This document shows, in pieces, positions 8,178 through 16,381 of a stretch of 64,000 bases of DNA. The first letter of the stretch is position 1; each line of letters starts with the position of its first letter. This DNA comes from Microbacterium sp. XT11 (GTDB lineage Bacteria > Actinomycetota > Actinomycetes > Actinomycetales > Microbacteriaceae). The position numbers and the translations under genes are program-made. The stretch covers positions 2,419,081-2,483,080 of the forward strand of contig NZ_CP013859.1 in the NCBI RefSeq assembly GCF_001513675.1, written 5' to 3'. The notes beneath the pieces were generated by a model. The model was given only the letters and a program-made list of their open reading frames with translations, did not search any database and had not been told where the DNA came from.

Positions 8178-8521
8178 TCCGTCTTCTGCGGGGTGTAGTG
8201 CACGGTCTGGAGAGCGATGAGTCCGTCTCGAACCACGAAGCTGTCGGCTCCGTCGCACACCTTCACATCTCCATCATGGGCACCCCACTCCAGATAACCG
8301 AAGTCACCGTCGATGAGTGTCTGCGAGAACACGAACTCCGCAGGACCGACGAGCCGCTCGAGCTCGGCTGCGCACGCCCGCACTCCGTCATGCCCGCGAT
8401 AGACGCCCGAGCCGGTGAGCAGCACGACATCCGCGTGGTAGTTGGACAGATCACCGTCGAGATCTCCCTCGAGTCGACGCTTCAAGTGATCGTGGATCAC
8501 TTCTGTCGTGGTGCGCACCAT
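8174..8521 (-). CDS. NTF2-like / SnoaL-like small protein
   Basis: The 115-residue protein fits the NTF2-like cone fold used by SnoaL-type cyclases, limonene-epoxide-hydrolase-like enzymes and many binding proteins. It has an N-terminal helix (TTTEVIHDHLKRRLEGDL), a YHADVVLLTGSGVYRGHDGV strand-loop typical of the family, a second helix (ACAAELERLV) and curved strands ending in DSFVVRDGLIALQTVHYTP. The pocket could bind a small organic molecule; catalysis cannot be claimed. The stop overlaps that of the MFS gene on the other strand. The 14-bp hairpin at 8535-8567 separates it from the SRPBCC gene upstream. Confidence 0.8.
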   Translation of the reverse strand: MVRTTTEVIHDHLKRRLEGDLDGDLSNYHADVVLLTGSGVYRGHDGVRACAAELERLVGPAEFVFSQTLIDGDFGYLEWGAHDGDVKVCDGADSFVVRDGLIALQTVHYTPQKTD

Positions 8522-8534
8522 TTCTCATTTCTCA

Positions 8535-8567
8535 GGAGTGCGGGCCCCGCGAGGGGGCCCGCACTCC
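8535..8567 (-). terminator. Perfect 14-bp hairpin between SRPBCC and NTF2-like genes
   Basis: GGAGTGCGGGCCCC (8535-8548) pairs perfectly with 8554-8567 around a five-base loop. It begins two bases after the stop of the SRPBCC gene on the minus strand. There is no T-run, but position and strength fit a terminator of the SRPBCC gene. Confidence 0.7.
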
Positions 8568-8568
8568 G

Positions 8569-9150
8569 TCAGACCAGCAGGTCGGGGTCGTCGCCCCGCA
8601 CATCATCGCTTCGCGGACCGGGAGTTCCGGATGCCGTCGAGGTCCTCGCCGCCGAGGATGTGCCGGCGTCGCCCGCCGCTCCCGTCGACGGCTCGGTCAC
8701 GCCGCCGTGCACCTCTCCTCGCCACGCCCCGGTCGGCTCATGGCGGGACTCGATGAACTCCTTGAACCGCTGAAGGTCGCGCTTCACGGCCATGTCGTCG
8801 AGGTGCAGGGTGGCACCCGCCTTCTCGACGAAGCCCTCGGGCTCCCACTCCATGCTGAGCTCGACATGAGTGCCTTCGTCGCCCGGCACGAAGGAGACGC
8901 GGCCGGCGTGGCGCGGCTCGTCGACGCTGCGCCAGCTGATGTGATCGTCCGGCACCTGATCGACGATGCGTGCGTCGAACTCCCGGCGCGTACCTGCGAC
9001 GTTCACGACCCAATGGGTCATGGTGTCGTCGAGCTGGGTCACCTTCTCGACGCTGCTCAAATACTCCGGGAACGATTCGAACTGCGTCCACTGCTCATAT
9101 GCAGTGCGAACCGGAACGTTCACGTCGATGTCGGCTGTGATCGTGCTCAT
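8569..9150 (-). CDS. SRPBCC / START-like cyclase-dehydrase protein
   Basis: The protein is 193 residues from ATG 9150, chosen over an upstream in-frame start because AAGGAGAAGG lies just before it. Residues 1-145 form a polyketide-cyclase/dehydrase-type SRPBCC domain: TITADIDVNVPVRTAYEQW, then FESFPEYLSSVEKV, WRSVDEPRHAGRVSF and a long C-terminal helix (LDDMAVKRDLQRFKEFIES). Such helix-grip folds bind hydrophobic ligands; in actinobacteria, close relatives often sit near stress genes. The last 45 residues (Gly/Ser/Thr/Asp-rich) look disordered. No catalytic residue can be named. It is divergent from topoisomerase IB with 248 bases between the starts. Confidence 0.85.
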   Translation of the reverse strand: MSTITADIDVNVPVRTAYEQWTQFESFPEYLSSVEKVTQLDDTMTHWVVNVAGTRREFDARIVDQVPDDHISWRSVDEPRHAGRVSFVPGDEGTHVELSMEWEPEGFVEKAGATLHLDDMAVKRDLQRFKEFIESRHEPTGAWRGEVHGGVTEPSTGAAGDAGTSSAARTSTASGTPGPRSDDVRGDDPDLLV

Positions 9151-9398
9151 GTTCCTTCTCCTTCGTGATCTCGGGATGCCCACGGTAGGTGTGCTCCGAG
9201 CGGGAGCAGAGGGGGTTGAACATCAGCGATGCGACGTCTATGCGGTGGGCGGTCGTTAGCATGCGTCTCGGTCATCCCGCTACTCCCTTGGCTCGACGAC
9301 GGAGATGGGTGCAGTCTGCGAGGAGGGTCTGCGGTGGCGCACGGTTCTGCTCAGGCAGCAGAGGGAGATCTCGCAGACGCGGGCAGGAAGGGAAAAGA

Positions 9399-10505
9399 AT
9401 GGCTCGCCTCGCACGCGTGGTACCCGGCAAGGACCGCGGTTACCGCCGGATGCGTTCCGGCTCCGGGTTTCGCTATGTCGACCAGGACAACGTCCCCGTG
9501 GCTGGTGCCGACCGCGAGCGGATCCGCGACCTCGTCATCCCTCCCGCGTGGACCGACGTGTGGATCGCGGCTGACCCGCTCGCGCACATCCAGGCCGTGG
9601 GCACGGATGAGGCGGGACGCCGGCAGTACCTCTACCACCCGCTGTGGCGCGCCGGCCGCGATCGCCGCAAGTTCGCGCGTGCACTCGACCTGGCGGCCGC
9701 GTTGCCCCATGCCCGTGCTCGCGTCACCCGGGGACTGCGGAGCGAAGGGTTGACGCGCGAGCGCGTGCTCGCGGCGGCCTTCCGGCTGCTTGACGACGCA
9801 GCGCTCCGCGTCGGGTCGGAACGGTACCTGGTGCGCCACGGCAGTCGTGGGCTCACCACGTTGCACCGGCGCGATGTCCGCATCGACGGAGATGAGGTCG
9901 CACTCTCGTTCCCGGCCAAGAGCGGTCGTCGCGCGGAGATCGAGATCACGGACGCCGGCCTGGCCGAGACGCTCTCGGAACTCGCAGTCGGCTCCCCGCG
10001 AGCCCCCTTGCTGGCGTACCGGAGGGGGCGGCGCCGGGTGAAGATCACCCCGGCGGAGGTGAACGACTATCTGCGCGAGGTCACCGGGGGAGTGTTCACG
10101 GCGAAGGACTTCCGTACCCTGCACGGCACGATCCTCGCCGCGGACGCCCTCGCGCGCATCGGACCGCTCGACACGCAGGCCGAGCGCGACCGGGCCGAGC
10201 GTCTCGCCGTGCAGGCCACGGCATCCGCACTCGGGAACACGACGGCGGTGGCGAGGGGCAGCTACATCGACCCCCGCGTGTTCCGGCAGTATGCGCGCGG
10301 CCGGACTCTCGAGCTCGACGTGGCACCCGAGACCGCCATCCGACGGCTTCTCCGGGGAGGGATCACCGGAGAGCGGCGGCCCGCCAGGCCGGGCGGACGT
10401 TCGCGCAGGGACGACTCACGAGAACGCCGGCGCGAAGCGCGGACGATCCGGAAGGCGCGGCCGAGAGGCGGGCGACGCCGTGGGCGCGCACGGGAGTCCG
10501 TGTGA
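9399..10505 (+). CDS. DNA topoisomerase IB (poxvirus-like)
   Basis: The 368-residue enzyme relaxes supercoils by cutting one DNA strand through a 3'-phosphotyrosine. The active-site pattern of the bacterial/viral TopIB family is present: GYRRMRSGSGFRY near the N-terminus, LIPPAW-type IPPAWTDVW, the R239/H242 pair in KDFRTLHGT, and the nucleophile Tyr289 in RGSYIDPRVF. The C-terminal 45 residues are highly basic (many Arg) and probably add DNA contacts. ATG 9399 is chosen because of GAAGGGA just upstream; the longer open frame from 9189 has no family homology. Bacterial TopIB is an accessory enzyme alongside TopIA and gyrase. It ends at a bidirectional hairpin facing the dehydrogenase gene. 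Confidence 0.93.
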   Translation: MARLARVVPGKDRGYRRMRSGSGFRYVDQDNVPVAGADRERIRDLVIPPAWTDVWIAADPLAHIQAVGTDEAGRRQYLYHPLWRAGRDRRKFARALDLAAALPHARARVTRGLRSEGLTRERVLAAAFRLLDDAALRVGSERYLVRHGSRGLTTLHRRDVRIDGDEVALSFPAKSGRRAEIEITDAGLAETLSELAVGSPRAPLLAYRRGRRRVKITPAEVNDYLREVTGGVFTAKDFRTLHGTILAADALARIGPLDTQAERDRAERLAVQATASALGNTTAVARGSYIDPRVFRQYARGRTLELDVAPETAIRRLLRGGITGERRPARPGGRSRRDDSRERRREARTIRKARPRGGRRRGRARESV

Positions 10506-10521
10506 CACCGCACTGCGCGCG

Positions 10522-10554
10522 CGAGGCCGGCCACCCCTAGGACGGCCGGCCTCG
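10522..10554. terminator. Bidirectional hairpin between convergent genes
   Basis: CGAGGCCGGCC (10522-10532) is repeated inverted at 10544-10554 around an 11-base loop. It lies between the stops of topoisomerase IB (+) and the dehydrogenase (-) and could serve both. Confidence 0.7.
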
Positions 10555-10591
10555 GCAGAAACAGGTCTGTGCTCGAGGCGAAGCGGTGGGA

Positions 10592-11449
10592 TCAGTTTTC
10601 CCGCGGGTAGGTGTAGAAGCCCTCACCCGTCGCGACGCCGAGCTTGCCCTTGTCGATGTACTGCTCCTTGATGAGCGCGGCGAACCGCTGCTGCGTCTCG
10701 TCGCCCATGAGCGAGATGTTGTACGCCGTGGTCAGGCCCACGATGTCGTAGATCTCGAACGGACCCTTCGGCGCCCCCGTACCGATACGCCAGGTGGCGT
10801 CGATCGCCTCCGGCTCGGCGATGCCGTTGACGAGCAGCTCGCCGGCAGCCTGCAGGAACGGCACGAGCAGCGAGTTCAGCAGGTACCCGGCCTTCTCCTT
10901 CTTGATCTCGATCGGGACCATCCCGATCTGCCGAGCGAACTCGACGACGTCGGCGTACACGGCGGGGTCGGTCGCGGGGGTGCCCATGACCTCCGCGGTG
11001 TTGTGCGACCAGATCTCGTTGGCGAAGTGCAGGGCGAGGAAGCGGTCGGGGCGGCCCGTCGCATCGGCGAGATCACTCGGGAGCAGTGTCGACGAGTTCG
11101 TCGCGAAGATCGTGCTCGCCGGCGCGACATCGGCCAGCGTGCGGTAGATCCCCTGCTTCAGTTCGAGGTTCTCCGGCACCGCCTCGATCACGAGATCCGC
11201 CTGGGCGACCGCGTCGGCGAGATCGGAGGTGAGACGGATGCGGTCGAGCGCTGCTGTTGCACCGCCGTCTGCTGCGCCGTCGACGCCCTCAGCCTCGTAG
11301 CGTGCGGCGAGAGCGCGGAAACGCTCCGCCGCGCGGTCGAGCGCCGGCTGGTCGATGTCGTAGGCGGTGACCGTGAAACCGTGGAACGCCGTCTGGAACG
11401 CGATCTGCGATCCGAGTACGCCGGTGCCGAGAACCGTGATGTTCTTCAT
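10592..11449 (-). CDS. 3-hydroxyacyl-CoA dehydrogenase
   Basis: The 285-residue protein has an N-terminal NAD-binding Rossmann fold (TVLGTGVLGSQIAFQTAFHG, Gly-rich loop at residues 8-13) and Asp31 for the ribose of NAD. The middle segment VIEAVPENLELKQGIY and FATNSSTLLPSDLAD are family signatures, and ALHFANEIW replaces the usual LHFFNP with the catalytic His. The C-terminal dimerisation domain carries GYLLNSLLVPF. It oxidises L-3-hydroxyacyl-CoA to 3-ketoacyl-CoA with NAD in fatty-acid or butyrate-type metabolism. It lies 45 bases downstream of the MarR gene on the same strand, so the pair is probably one operon under the palindromic operators at 11931-11973. Confidence 0.9.
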   Translation of the reverse strand: MKNITVLGTGVLGSQIAFQTAFHGFTVTAYDIDQPALDRAAERFRALAARYEAEGVDGAADGGATAALDRIRLTSDLADAVAQADLVIEAVPENLELKQGIYRTLADVAPASTIFATNSSTLLPSDLADATGRPDRFLALHFANEIWSHNTAEVMGTPATDPAVYADVVEFARQIGMVPIEIKKEKAGYLLNSLLVPFLQAAGELLVNGIAEPEAIDATWRIGTGAPKGPFEIYDIVGLTTAYNISLMGDETQQRFAALIKEQYIDKGKLGVATGEGFYTYPREN

Positions 11450-11494
11450 TTCCTCTTCCTTCTCTGGTGACCTTGTGGGTCGGGCTCTGCGGGG

Positions 11495-11920
11495 TCAGCG
11501 TTCGCCGTGTCCCCGTTCGAATCTCTGCAGGTCGTGCGCGAACCGCGACACTTCGTCGTCGCTCCACTCCGCCAGCTGGTCGGTGATGACGCGGCGCAGG
11601 GCTCCGAGCGTGCCGCGATACGCCTCGAGGCCGGCGTCTGTGAGCGCCAGAGGGCGCCCGCGCCCGGCATCCGATGGCGCGTCGCAGACGATCCCGAGCG
11701 CGATGAGCCCGGCGAGCTGCCGCGAGACGGTCGATCGGTTGAGCCGGAACATCCGAGCGATGTCGATCGAGCGGATTCCGGGCTGTTCGGCGATGGCCAT
11801 CACGATCGATTGGTCAGTGATCGACAGCGGCGCATCACCGAACCGGGCATCGACCAGGCCCCGGCGTGTGATCGCCACGAGGGAGCGGAGGATCGTCCCG
11901 CTGTCCTGCTCTCTGCTCAT
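11495..11920 (-). CDS. MarR-family transcriptional regulator
   Basis: The protein is 141 residues from ATG 11920; AGGAGG four bases upstream favours this over the GTG at 11923. The winged-helix core is plain: ALSITDQSIVMAIAEQPGIRS, then the recognition helix region IARMFRLNRSTVSRQLAGL and the wing ALGIVCDAPSDAGRGRPLALTD. Helices for dimerisation lie at both ends. MarR dimers bind palindromes near their own promoter and respond to small phenolic or acyl ligands. Two identical-arm palindromes lie in its promoter, and the downstream dehydrogenase gene suggests that it senses an acyl-CoA-type or aromatic metabolite; the ligand is inference. Confidence 0.93.
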   Translation of the reverse strand: MSREQDSGTILRSLVAITRRGLVDARFGDAPLSITDQSIVMAIAEQPGIRSIDIARMFRLNRSTVSRQLAGLIALGIVCDAPSDAGRGRPLALTDAGLEAYRGTLGALRRVITDQLAEWSDDEVSRFAHDLQRFERGHGER

Positions 11921-11930
11921 CACGCCTCCT

Positions 11931-11973
11931 GTTGCTTAATGCAACACTACGCCTGACTGTTGCATTCCGCAAC
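11931..11973 (-). promoter_or_regulatory. MarR promoter with two palindromic operators
   Basis: GTTGC-N5-GCAAC occurs twice, at 11931-11945 and 11959-11973, with centres 28 bases apart. Reading towards marR, TTGCGG (11972-11967) and TAGTGT (11949-11944) make a promoter with a 17-base spacer. The -35 box lies inside the distal palindrome and the -10 box touches the proximal one, an arrangement expected for autorepression. The same DNA is upstream of pepN. Confidence 0.75.
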
Positions 11974-12014
11974 ATCAAGGTGGGTCCGCCGACCTCGGAT
12001 GAAAGGATGGGGAC

Positions 12015-14501
12015 ATGGACACCGCCAACCTGACTCGCGAGGAGACCGCGGCGCGATCCGCGGCGGTCTCCGTTCGCAGCATCCGCGTCGAACTCGACCT
12101 CACCGGAGCACCGGAACGGGCCCGCACGGGATTCCCGACGACGACCACGCTCGACTTCGACGCGACGGCGTCCGAGACCTGGCTCGACTTCATCGGTGAA
12201 TCGGTCGACCGCGTCGTGCTGAACGGCCAGGACGTGCCCGTGGAGTACGACGGGGCCAGGGTCGTCCTCCGCGGACTCGGCGCCGCCAACACCGTGACCG
12301 TTCATGCGACGGCCTCCTACAGCCGATCGGGCGAGGGCCTCCACCGCTTCCACGATCCGGCCGACGGCGAGACCTACCTCTACACGCAGTACGAGCCGGC
12401 GGACTCACGGCGCGTCATGGCGTGCTTCGAGCAGCCGGACATCAAGGCCGCATACACGTTCGTCGTCGACGCGCCGGCGGGGTGGGAGGTCCTGTCCAAC
12501 CAGGTGCCCGCTGCCGTCGATCGCGGTCTCGGCGTGCAGCGCGTCGAGTTCGCCCCCACCCTCCCGATCTCCAGCTACATCACCTCGGTCGCGGCGGGTC
12601 CGTACGTCCGCATCGACGGACGCTGGGAGCGCGGAGAGCAGAGCGTCGACCTGGGGCTCTTCGCGCGGCGCTCGCTCGCGCAGCATCTGGAAGCCGAGGA
12701 GATCCTCGAGATCACGCGGCAGGGTCTCGACTTCTTCGACGAGGTCTTCGCGTTCCCGTATCCCTGGGGAAAGTACGACCAGATCTTCGTTCCGGAGTAC
12801 AACCTCGGCGCCATGGAGAACCCCGGTCTCGTGACGTTCACCGAGGCGTATGTGTCGCGCGGCGCGGCCACCGATGCGCAGCGCGCGGCCCGGGCCAACA
12901 CGATCCTGCACGAGATGGCGCACATGTGGTTCGGCGACCTCGTCACCATGAAGTGGTGGGACGATCTGTGGCTCAAGGAGTCCTTCGCCGATTACATGGG
13001 GGCGCACGCGTCGGCCGCAGCGACGCGGTTCCGCGACGCGTGGGTCAAGTTCGCCGCGAGCCGCAAGGCCTGGGCCTACCAGCAGGACCAGTTGCCGACG
13101 ACCCATCCGATCGTCGCGGACATCGTCGACCTCGAGGCAGCGAAACTGAACTTCGACGGCATCACCTACGCTAAGGGAGCGGCCGTGCTCAAGCAGCTGG
13201 TCGCGTTCGTCGGCGACGAGGCGTTCTTCGAGGGAGCGCGACGGTACTTCGCCGCGAACGCCTTCGGCAATACGACGCTCGAGGACTTCCTCGTTCAGCT
13301 CAGCGATGTGTCGGGCCGGGACATGACCGCGTGGTCGCGGTCATGGTTGGAGACGACCGGTGTCTCCACGCTCTCGCTCGTCCATGACGCCGAGGCAGGG
13401 GAGTGGATGCTGCACCAGACCGACCCGCGACCGCATCGGCTGCGCATCGGGCTCTACCGGCGCGACGGGCAGCGGATCGTGCGGCGCGATCAGATCTCCC
13501 TCGACATCTCCGACGAGCGCACTCCCATCACGCTCGACGACGCCGACCTGGTTCTCGTGAACGACGACGACCTCACGTACGCCAAGACGCGTCTGGATGA
13601 CCGTTCGCTCACCACGGTCGAGGAGTCGCTGTCGGACATCGACGATGAGCTCGCGCGCGCCCTCGTGTGGTCGTCGCTGTGGAATGCCACGCGCGACGGC
13701 GAGCTCGATGCGACGCGCTACCTCGCGATCGTTCGGCGGCACGCTCCTCGCGAGGCGAATATCGGGCTGCTCTCCGGCGTGCTGCCGAACGCCGCCTTCG
13801 CGCTCCGGCACTACGTGGCTGACGCGCGTCGCGAGGCCGAGCAGCGGGCCTGGGCCGAGACGACCTGGCACGCGCTGAACGGCGCCGACCCGGGAAGCGA
13901 TGCGCAGCTCTCCTGGGCGCGTGCCCTCGCCACGGCCTCGGCGTTCGATGACGTGCGCCATGAGGAGGTGCGCTCTCTCCTCGAGGGCAGGGCGCCCGAG
14001 GGCCTCGTCGTCGACCCGGACCTGCGGTGGCAGCTGCTGACGGCTCTCGTGTCGACCGGGCATGCGTCCGCGCTCGATGTCACCGCGGAGCTCGAGCGCG
14101 ACGACACGGGCTCTGGACGGACCGCGGCCCGGCGCGCCCTGGCCTCGCGCCCCGACCGTGACGTTCGCGCCGCGGCCTGGGACGCCGCGTGGAACGATCT
14201 GACGCTCAGCAACGATCATCTTGATGCGGAGATCGGCGGCTTCCGCGCCGGCGGGCGGCGAGACCTCATCGCCGAGTTCGACGGGGAGTACTTCCGGCGC
14301 ATCCTCGAGGCCTGGCAGACGCGCAGCATCGAGCTGGCGCAGCGGCTGGTCGTCGGGTTGTTCCCCGCGTCGGATTCCGTCGCGCAGGTCGACAAGTGGC
14401 TCGCGGAGAACGAAAGCGCTCCTGCGGCTCTTCGGCGGATCGTCGTCGAACAGCGCGATCACCTCGCCCGTGACCTGCGTGTCCGAGCGGCGCAGAACTG
14501 A
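12015..14501 (+). CDS. pepN: Aminopeptidase N (M1 zinc peptidase)
   Basis: The 828-residue cytoplasmic metallopeptidase removes N-terminal residues from peptides. The exopeptidase motif GAMEN is at residues 265-269. The zinc site HEMAH is at 299-303 with the third ligand Glu322 in LKESFADY, and the transition-state Tyr is in the NFDGITYAKGA stretch. The N-terminal beta-saddle domain and the long helical C-terminal domain give the usual length of actinobacterial PepN. ATG 12015 follows AAAGGATGGGGAC. The gene is divergent from marR, with the double palindrome between them, so the regulator might also affect pepN. Confidence 0.95.
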   Translation: MDTANLTREETAARSAAVSVRSIRVELDLTGAPERARTGFPTTTTLDFDATASETWLDFIGESVDRVVLNGQDVPVEYDGARVVLRGLGAANTVTVHATASYSRSGEGLHRFHDPADGETYLYTQYEPADSRRVMACFEQPDIKAAYTFVVDAPAGWEVLSNQVPAAVDRGLGVQRVEFAPTLPISSYITSVAAGPYVRIDGRWERGEQSVDLGLFARRSLAQHLEAEEILEITRQGLDFFDEVFAFPYPWGKYDQIFVPEYNLGAMENPGLVTFTEAYVSRGAATDAQRAARANTILHEMAHMWFGDLVTMKWWDDLWLKESFADYMGAHASAAATRFRDAWVKFAASRKAWAYQQDQLPTTHPIVADIVDLEAAKLNFDGITYAKGAAVLKQLVAFVGDEAFFEGARRYFAANAFGNTTLEDFLVQLSDVSGRDMTAWSRSWLETTGVSTLSLVHDAEAGEWMLHQTDPRPHRLRIGLYRRDGQRIVRRDQISLDISDERTPITLDDADLVLVNDDDLTYAKTRLDDRSLTTVEESLSDIDDELARALVWSSLWNATRDGELDATRYLAIVRRHAPREANIGLLSGVLPNAAFALRHYVADARREAEQRAWAETTWHALNGADPGSDAQLSWARALATASAFDDVRHEEVRSLLEGRAPEGLVVDPDLRWQLLTALVSTGHASALDVTAELERDDTGSGRTAARRALASRPDRDVRAAAWDAAWNDLTLSNDHLDAEIGGFRAGGRRDLIAEFDGEYFRRILEAWQTRSIELAQRLVVGLFPASDSVAQVDKWLAENESAPAALRRIVVEQRDHLARDLRVRAAQN

Positions 14502-14533
14502 GCGCGCCGGAGGACCGTCGCGGCCGAGGGCGG

Positions 14534-15412
14534 TCAGCCCTCCGCGAGATGCGCTGACGTGCGGTCGCCGGCCGCGCGGTACTCGGGCCGGTCGTCGCTC
14601 AGGGTGAGCAGCGTCGTGGCGATGTACGACGCCCACGCCCTGGCGCGGGTCCAGGTGTGTTCGTCGTATCGGTCGCCGGTCGCAGCGCGGAACTCGGATC
14701 GCCCGTCCGCATCGAAGAGCATCCACGCCGAGGCCAGGTCGTAGGCCGGATCGCCGCGCGTGACGTCGCCGAAGTCGACGAGCGCTCGCAGGCGACCGTC
14801 GCACACGACGATGTTGCCTGGGTGCAGATCGCCATGGATCCATACGCCCTCGGAGGTCGGCGGCACGGCGAGACCCGCGTCCCACGCCTCCTGCAGGTGT
14901 GGAGGGGCACCGAGGCCGGTCAGGCGAGACCGCTGCGCGGCGTCCCTGAGCGCGAGCGGGACCCCGCGCACCGGGTTGCGCGGCGCATCGTCCGGCGCGG
15001 TCACGTGCAGGTGAACCAGGGCGTGTGCGAGAGCGGCGGCCCACGCACGATTCTCGGCGGTTGCGCAGGCGAGGGCCGTCGAGCCGTGGAACCATGGCGT
15101 GACCGACCATGGCCAGGGGAACTCGTCGCTCGGGAGGCCGGCGACCACGGGGGCGGGCACCTCGACGTCCGCGGGGCGGAGCAGGGGCGCCAGGATCGGC
15201 AGGGCACGCTGTTCGTGCTCGATGAGGGGTGCGGCCGCCTGTCGACGCGGAATCCTCACGGAAAGGTCGTCGCCCAGTCGCCAGATGGCGTTGTCCCAGC
15301 CGTCGCCGACGTGCGTGAGCGACAGCTCGGCGAGCCGTGGTGCCCACCGGCGAAGAAGCCGCCGAACGCCGTCCTCGTCGAGGGTGCGTTCGGCGGCCGG
15401 AGCGTCCGCCAT
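14534..15412 (-). CDS. Aminoglycoside phosphotransferase-family kinase
   Basis: The 292-residue protein has the APH/choline-kinase fold. The N-terminal lobe includes VGDGWDNAIWRLGDDLSVRIP; the catalytic loop is WIHGDLHPGNIVV (Asp as base), and the metal motif is LVDFGDVTRGDPAYDLA. These are the key residues of a functional small-molecule kinase. Real antibiotic resistance is not implied: most chromosomal members have unknown substrates. It begins one base after the stop of the upstream metallo-beta-lactamase-fold gene, so the two are certainly co-transcribed. Confidence 0.9.
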   Translation of the reverse strand: MADAPAAERTLDEDGVRRLLRRWAPRLAELSLTHVGDGWDNAIWRLGDDLSVRIPRRQAAAPLIEHEQRALPILAPLLRPADVEVPAPVVAGLPSDEFPWPWSVTPWFHGSTALACATAENRAWAAALAHALVHLHVTAPDDAPRNPVRGVPLALRDAAQRSRLTGLGAPPHLQEAWDAGLAVPPTSEGVWIHGDLHPGNIVVCDGRLRALVDFGDVTRGDPAYDLASAWMLFDADGRSEFRAATGDRYDEHTWTRARAWASYIATTLLTLSDDRPEYRAAGDRTSAHLAEG

Positions 15413-15413
15413 G

Positions 15414-16052
15414 TCAGAGGTCGAGCGCGTCGCCGGGGTCGAGCGCGAAGAACTCGCCGCCGTGCTGCTCGGTGGCCCACTGCAGACGCTGGCGGTGCAT
15501 GGTCTTCCCCGCGACAGAGAGGGTCATGTCGTGCGTGCCGAAAGCGCGGCGCGGTGCGACGGCGAGCACGAAGTCCATGGCCTCGCCGATCTTCAACCAC
15601 GGCGCGCCGATGGGGGCCGCCAGCGTGCCGACATCGACGCCCTCGGGGACGGCGTAGGAGTCGCCGGGGTAATAGAGCTCGTCGTTCACGAGCACGCCGA
15701 CGTTCTCGACCAGGGGGATTGAGGTGTGGATGACCGCGTGCGTACCGCCGAAGAAGCGCATCGTGAAGGTGCCGACCTGCACGATGTCACCGGGGGTGAC
15801 CACGGTGATGTCGTACCCTTCGGCTGCGCGTGCGACGCCCGATGGCGCGTAGATGGGCACATCCGGGACCATCCGAAGAATCCTGTCGAGATGCTCCGGA
15901 GTCCAGTGGTCCGGATGCTCGTGCGTGAGGACGACGGCGACGAGGCGGCCGAGGTCGTCGACCGGGGTCGTGAACGACCCGGGATCGATGAGCAGGGTCT
16001 CGCCGTTCTCATCGATGCGGAGGCAGGCATGTTCGAACTTCGTGACGCGCAT
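15414..16052 (-). CDS. Metallo-beta-lactamase-fold hydrolase (UlaG-like)
   Basis: The protein is 212 residues from ATG 16052; a longer frame to 16166 has no family match. The metal motif THEHPDHW supplies His44, His46, Asp48 and His49. Further ligands are likely in FFGGTHAVIH and the YPGDSYAVP segment, and the final HDM motif (AFGTHDMTLS) is present. The compact form without a glyoxalase loop resembles UlaG-type hydrolases. The substrate is unknown. It is followed at once by the phosphotransferase gene. The tRNA-Glu promoter lies just upstream on the opposite strand. Confidence 0.87.
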   Translation of the reverse strand: MRVTKFEHACLRIDENGETLLIDPGSFTTPVDDLGRLVAVVLTHEHPDHWTPEHLDRILRMVPDVPIYAPSGVARAAEGYDITVVTPGDIVQVGTFTMRFFGGTHAVIHTSIPLVENVGVLVNDELYYPGDSYAVPEGVDVGTLAAPIGAPWLKIGEAMDFVLAVAPRRAFGTHDMTLSVAGKTMHRQRLQWATEQHGGEFFALDPGDALDL

Positions 16053-16144
16053 GAGACGAGTCAACTCCTCTCTGCCGCAGGAGGCAAACCCCGGCTGTCG
16101 CAGGGGAGCGCCACGCCCGGGATTCGCGGCGGGCGGGCGCCGAT

Positions 16145-16174
16145 TTGGTCGGGCGAGATCCGCCATGGCATACT
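16145..16174 (+). promoter_or_regulatory. Promoter of tRNA-Glu
   Basis: TTGGTC (16145-16150) and CATACT (16169-16174) with an 18-base spacer lie 36 bases before the mature tRNA-Glu. Confidence 0.5.
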
Positions 16175-16210
16175 TGAACAGTTGTCGCGGAACGGAAAGC
16201 TCCGCCAGAC

Positions 16211-16283
16211 GGCCCCATCGTATAGCGGCCTAGTACGCCGCCCTCTCACGGCGGTAACGCGGGTTCGAATCCCGCTGGGGTCA
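16211..16283 (+). tRNA. tRNA-Glu (anticodon CUC)
   Basis: Acceptor stem GGCCCCA (16211-16217) pairs with TGGGGTC (16276-16282), with one G-T pair, and A16283 is the discriminator. The anticodon arm CCGCC-CTCTCAC-GGCGG reads CUC. The T arm GCGGG-TTCGAAT-CCCGC is perfect. CCA is not encoded. GltX from the start of this window would charge it. Confidence 0.95.
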
Positions 16284-16290
16284 CACAACA

Positions 16291-16325
16291 GACGAAGGCC
16301 CCCGGATCATCCGGGGGCCTTCGTC
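16291..16325 (+). terminator. Terminator after tRNA-Glu
   Basis: A perfect 16-bp stem (GACGAAGGCCCCCGGA, 16291-16306, with 16310-16325) and a three-base loop follow the tRNA by seven bases. It also faces the end of the convergent acyltransferase operon. Confidence 0.85.
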
Positions 16326-16381
16326 GTTCTCCGAGGGGTCGTCTCGCCTGAGTCCCCTCGGTTCGTCTGTCCGTCGAGACC

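Noticed and set aside
14534..15412. Antibiotic-resistance gene (aminoglycoside phosphotransferase)
   Set aside because: The kinase motifs are real, but chromosomal members of this family mostly act on unknown substrates, and there is no mobile context.
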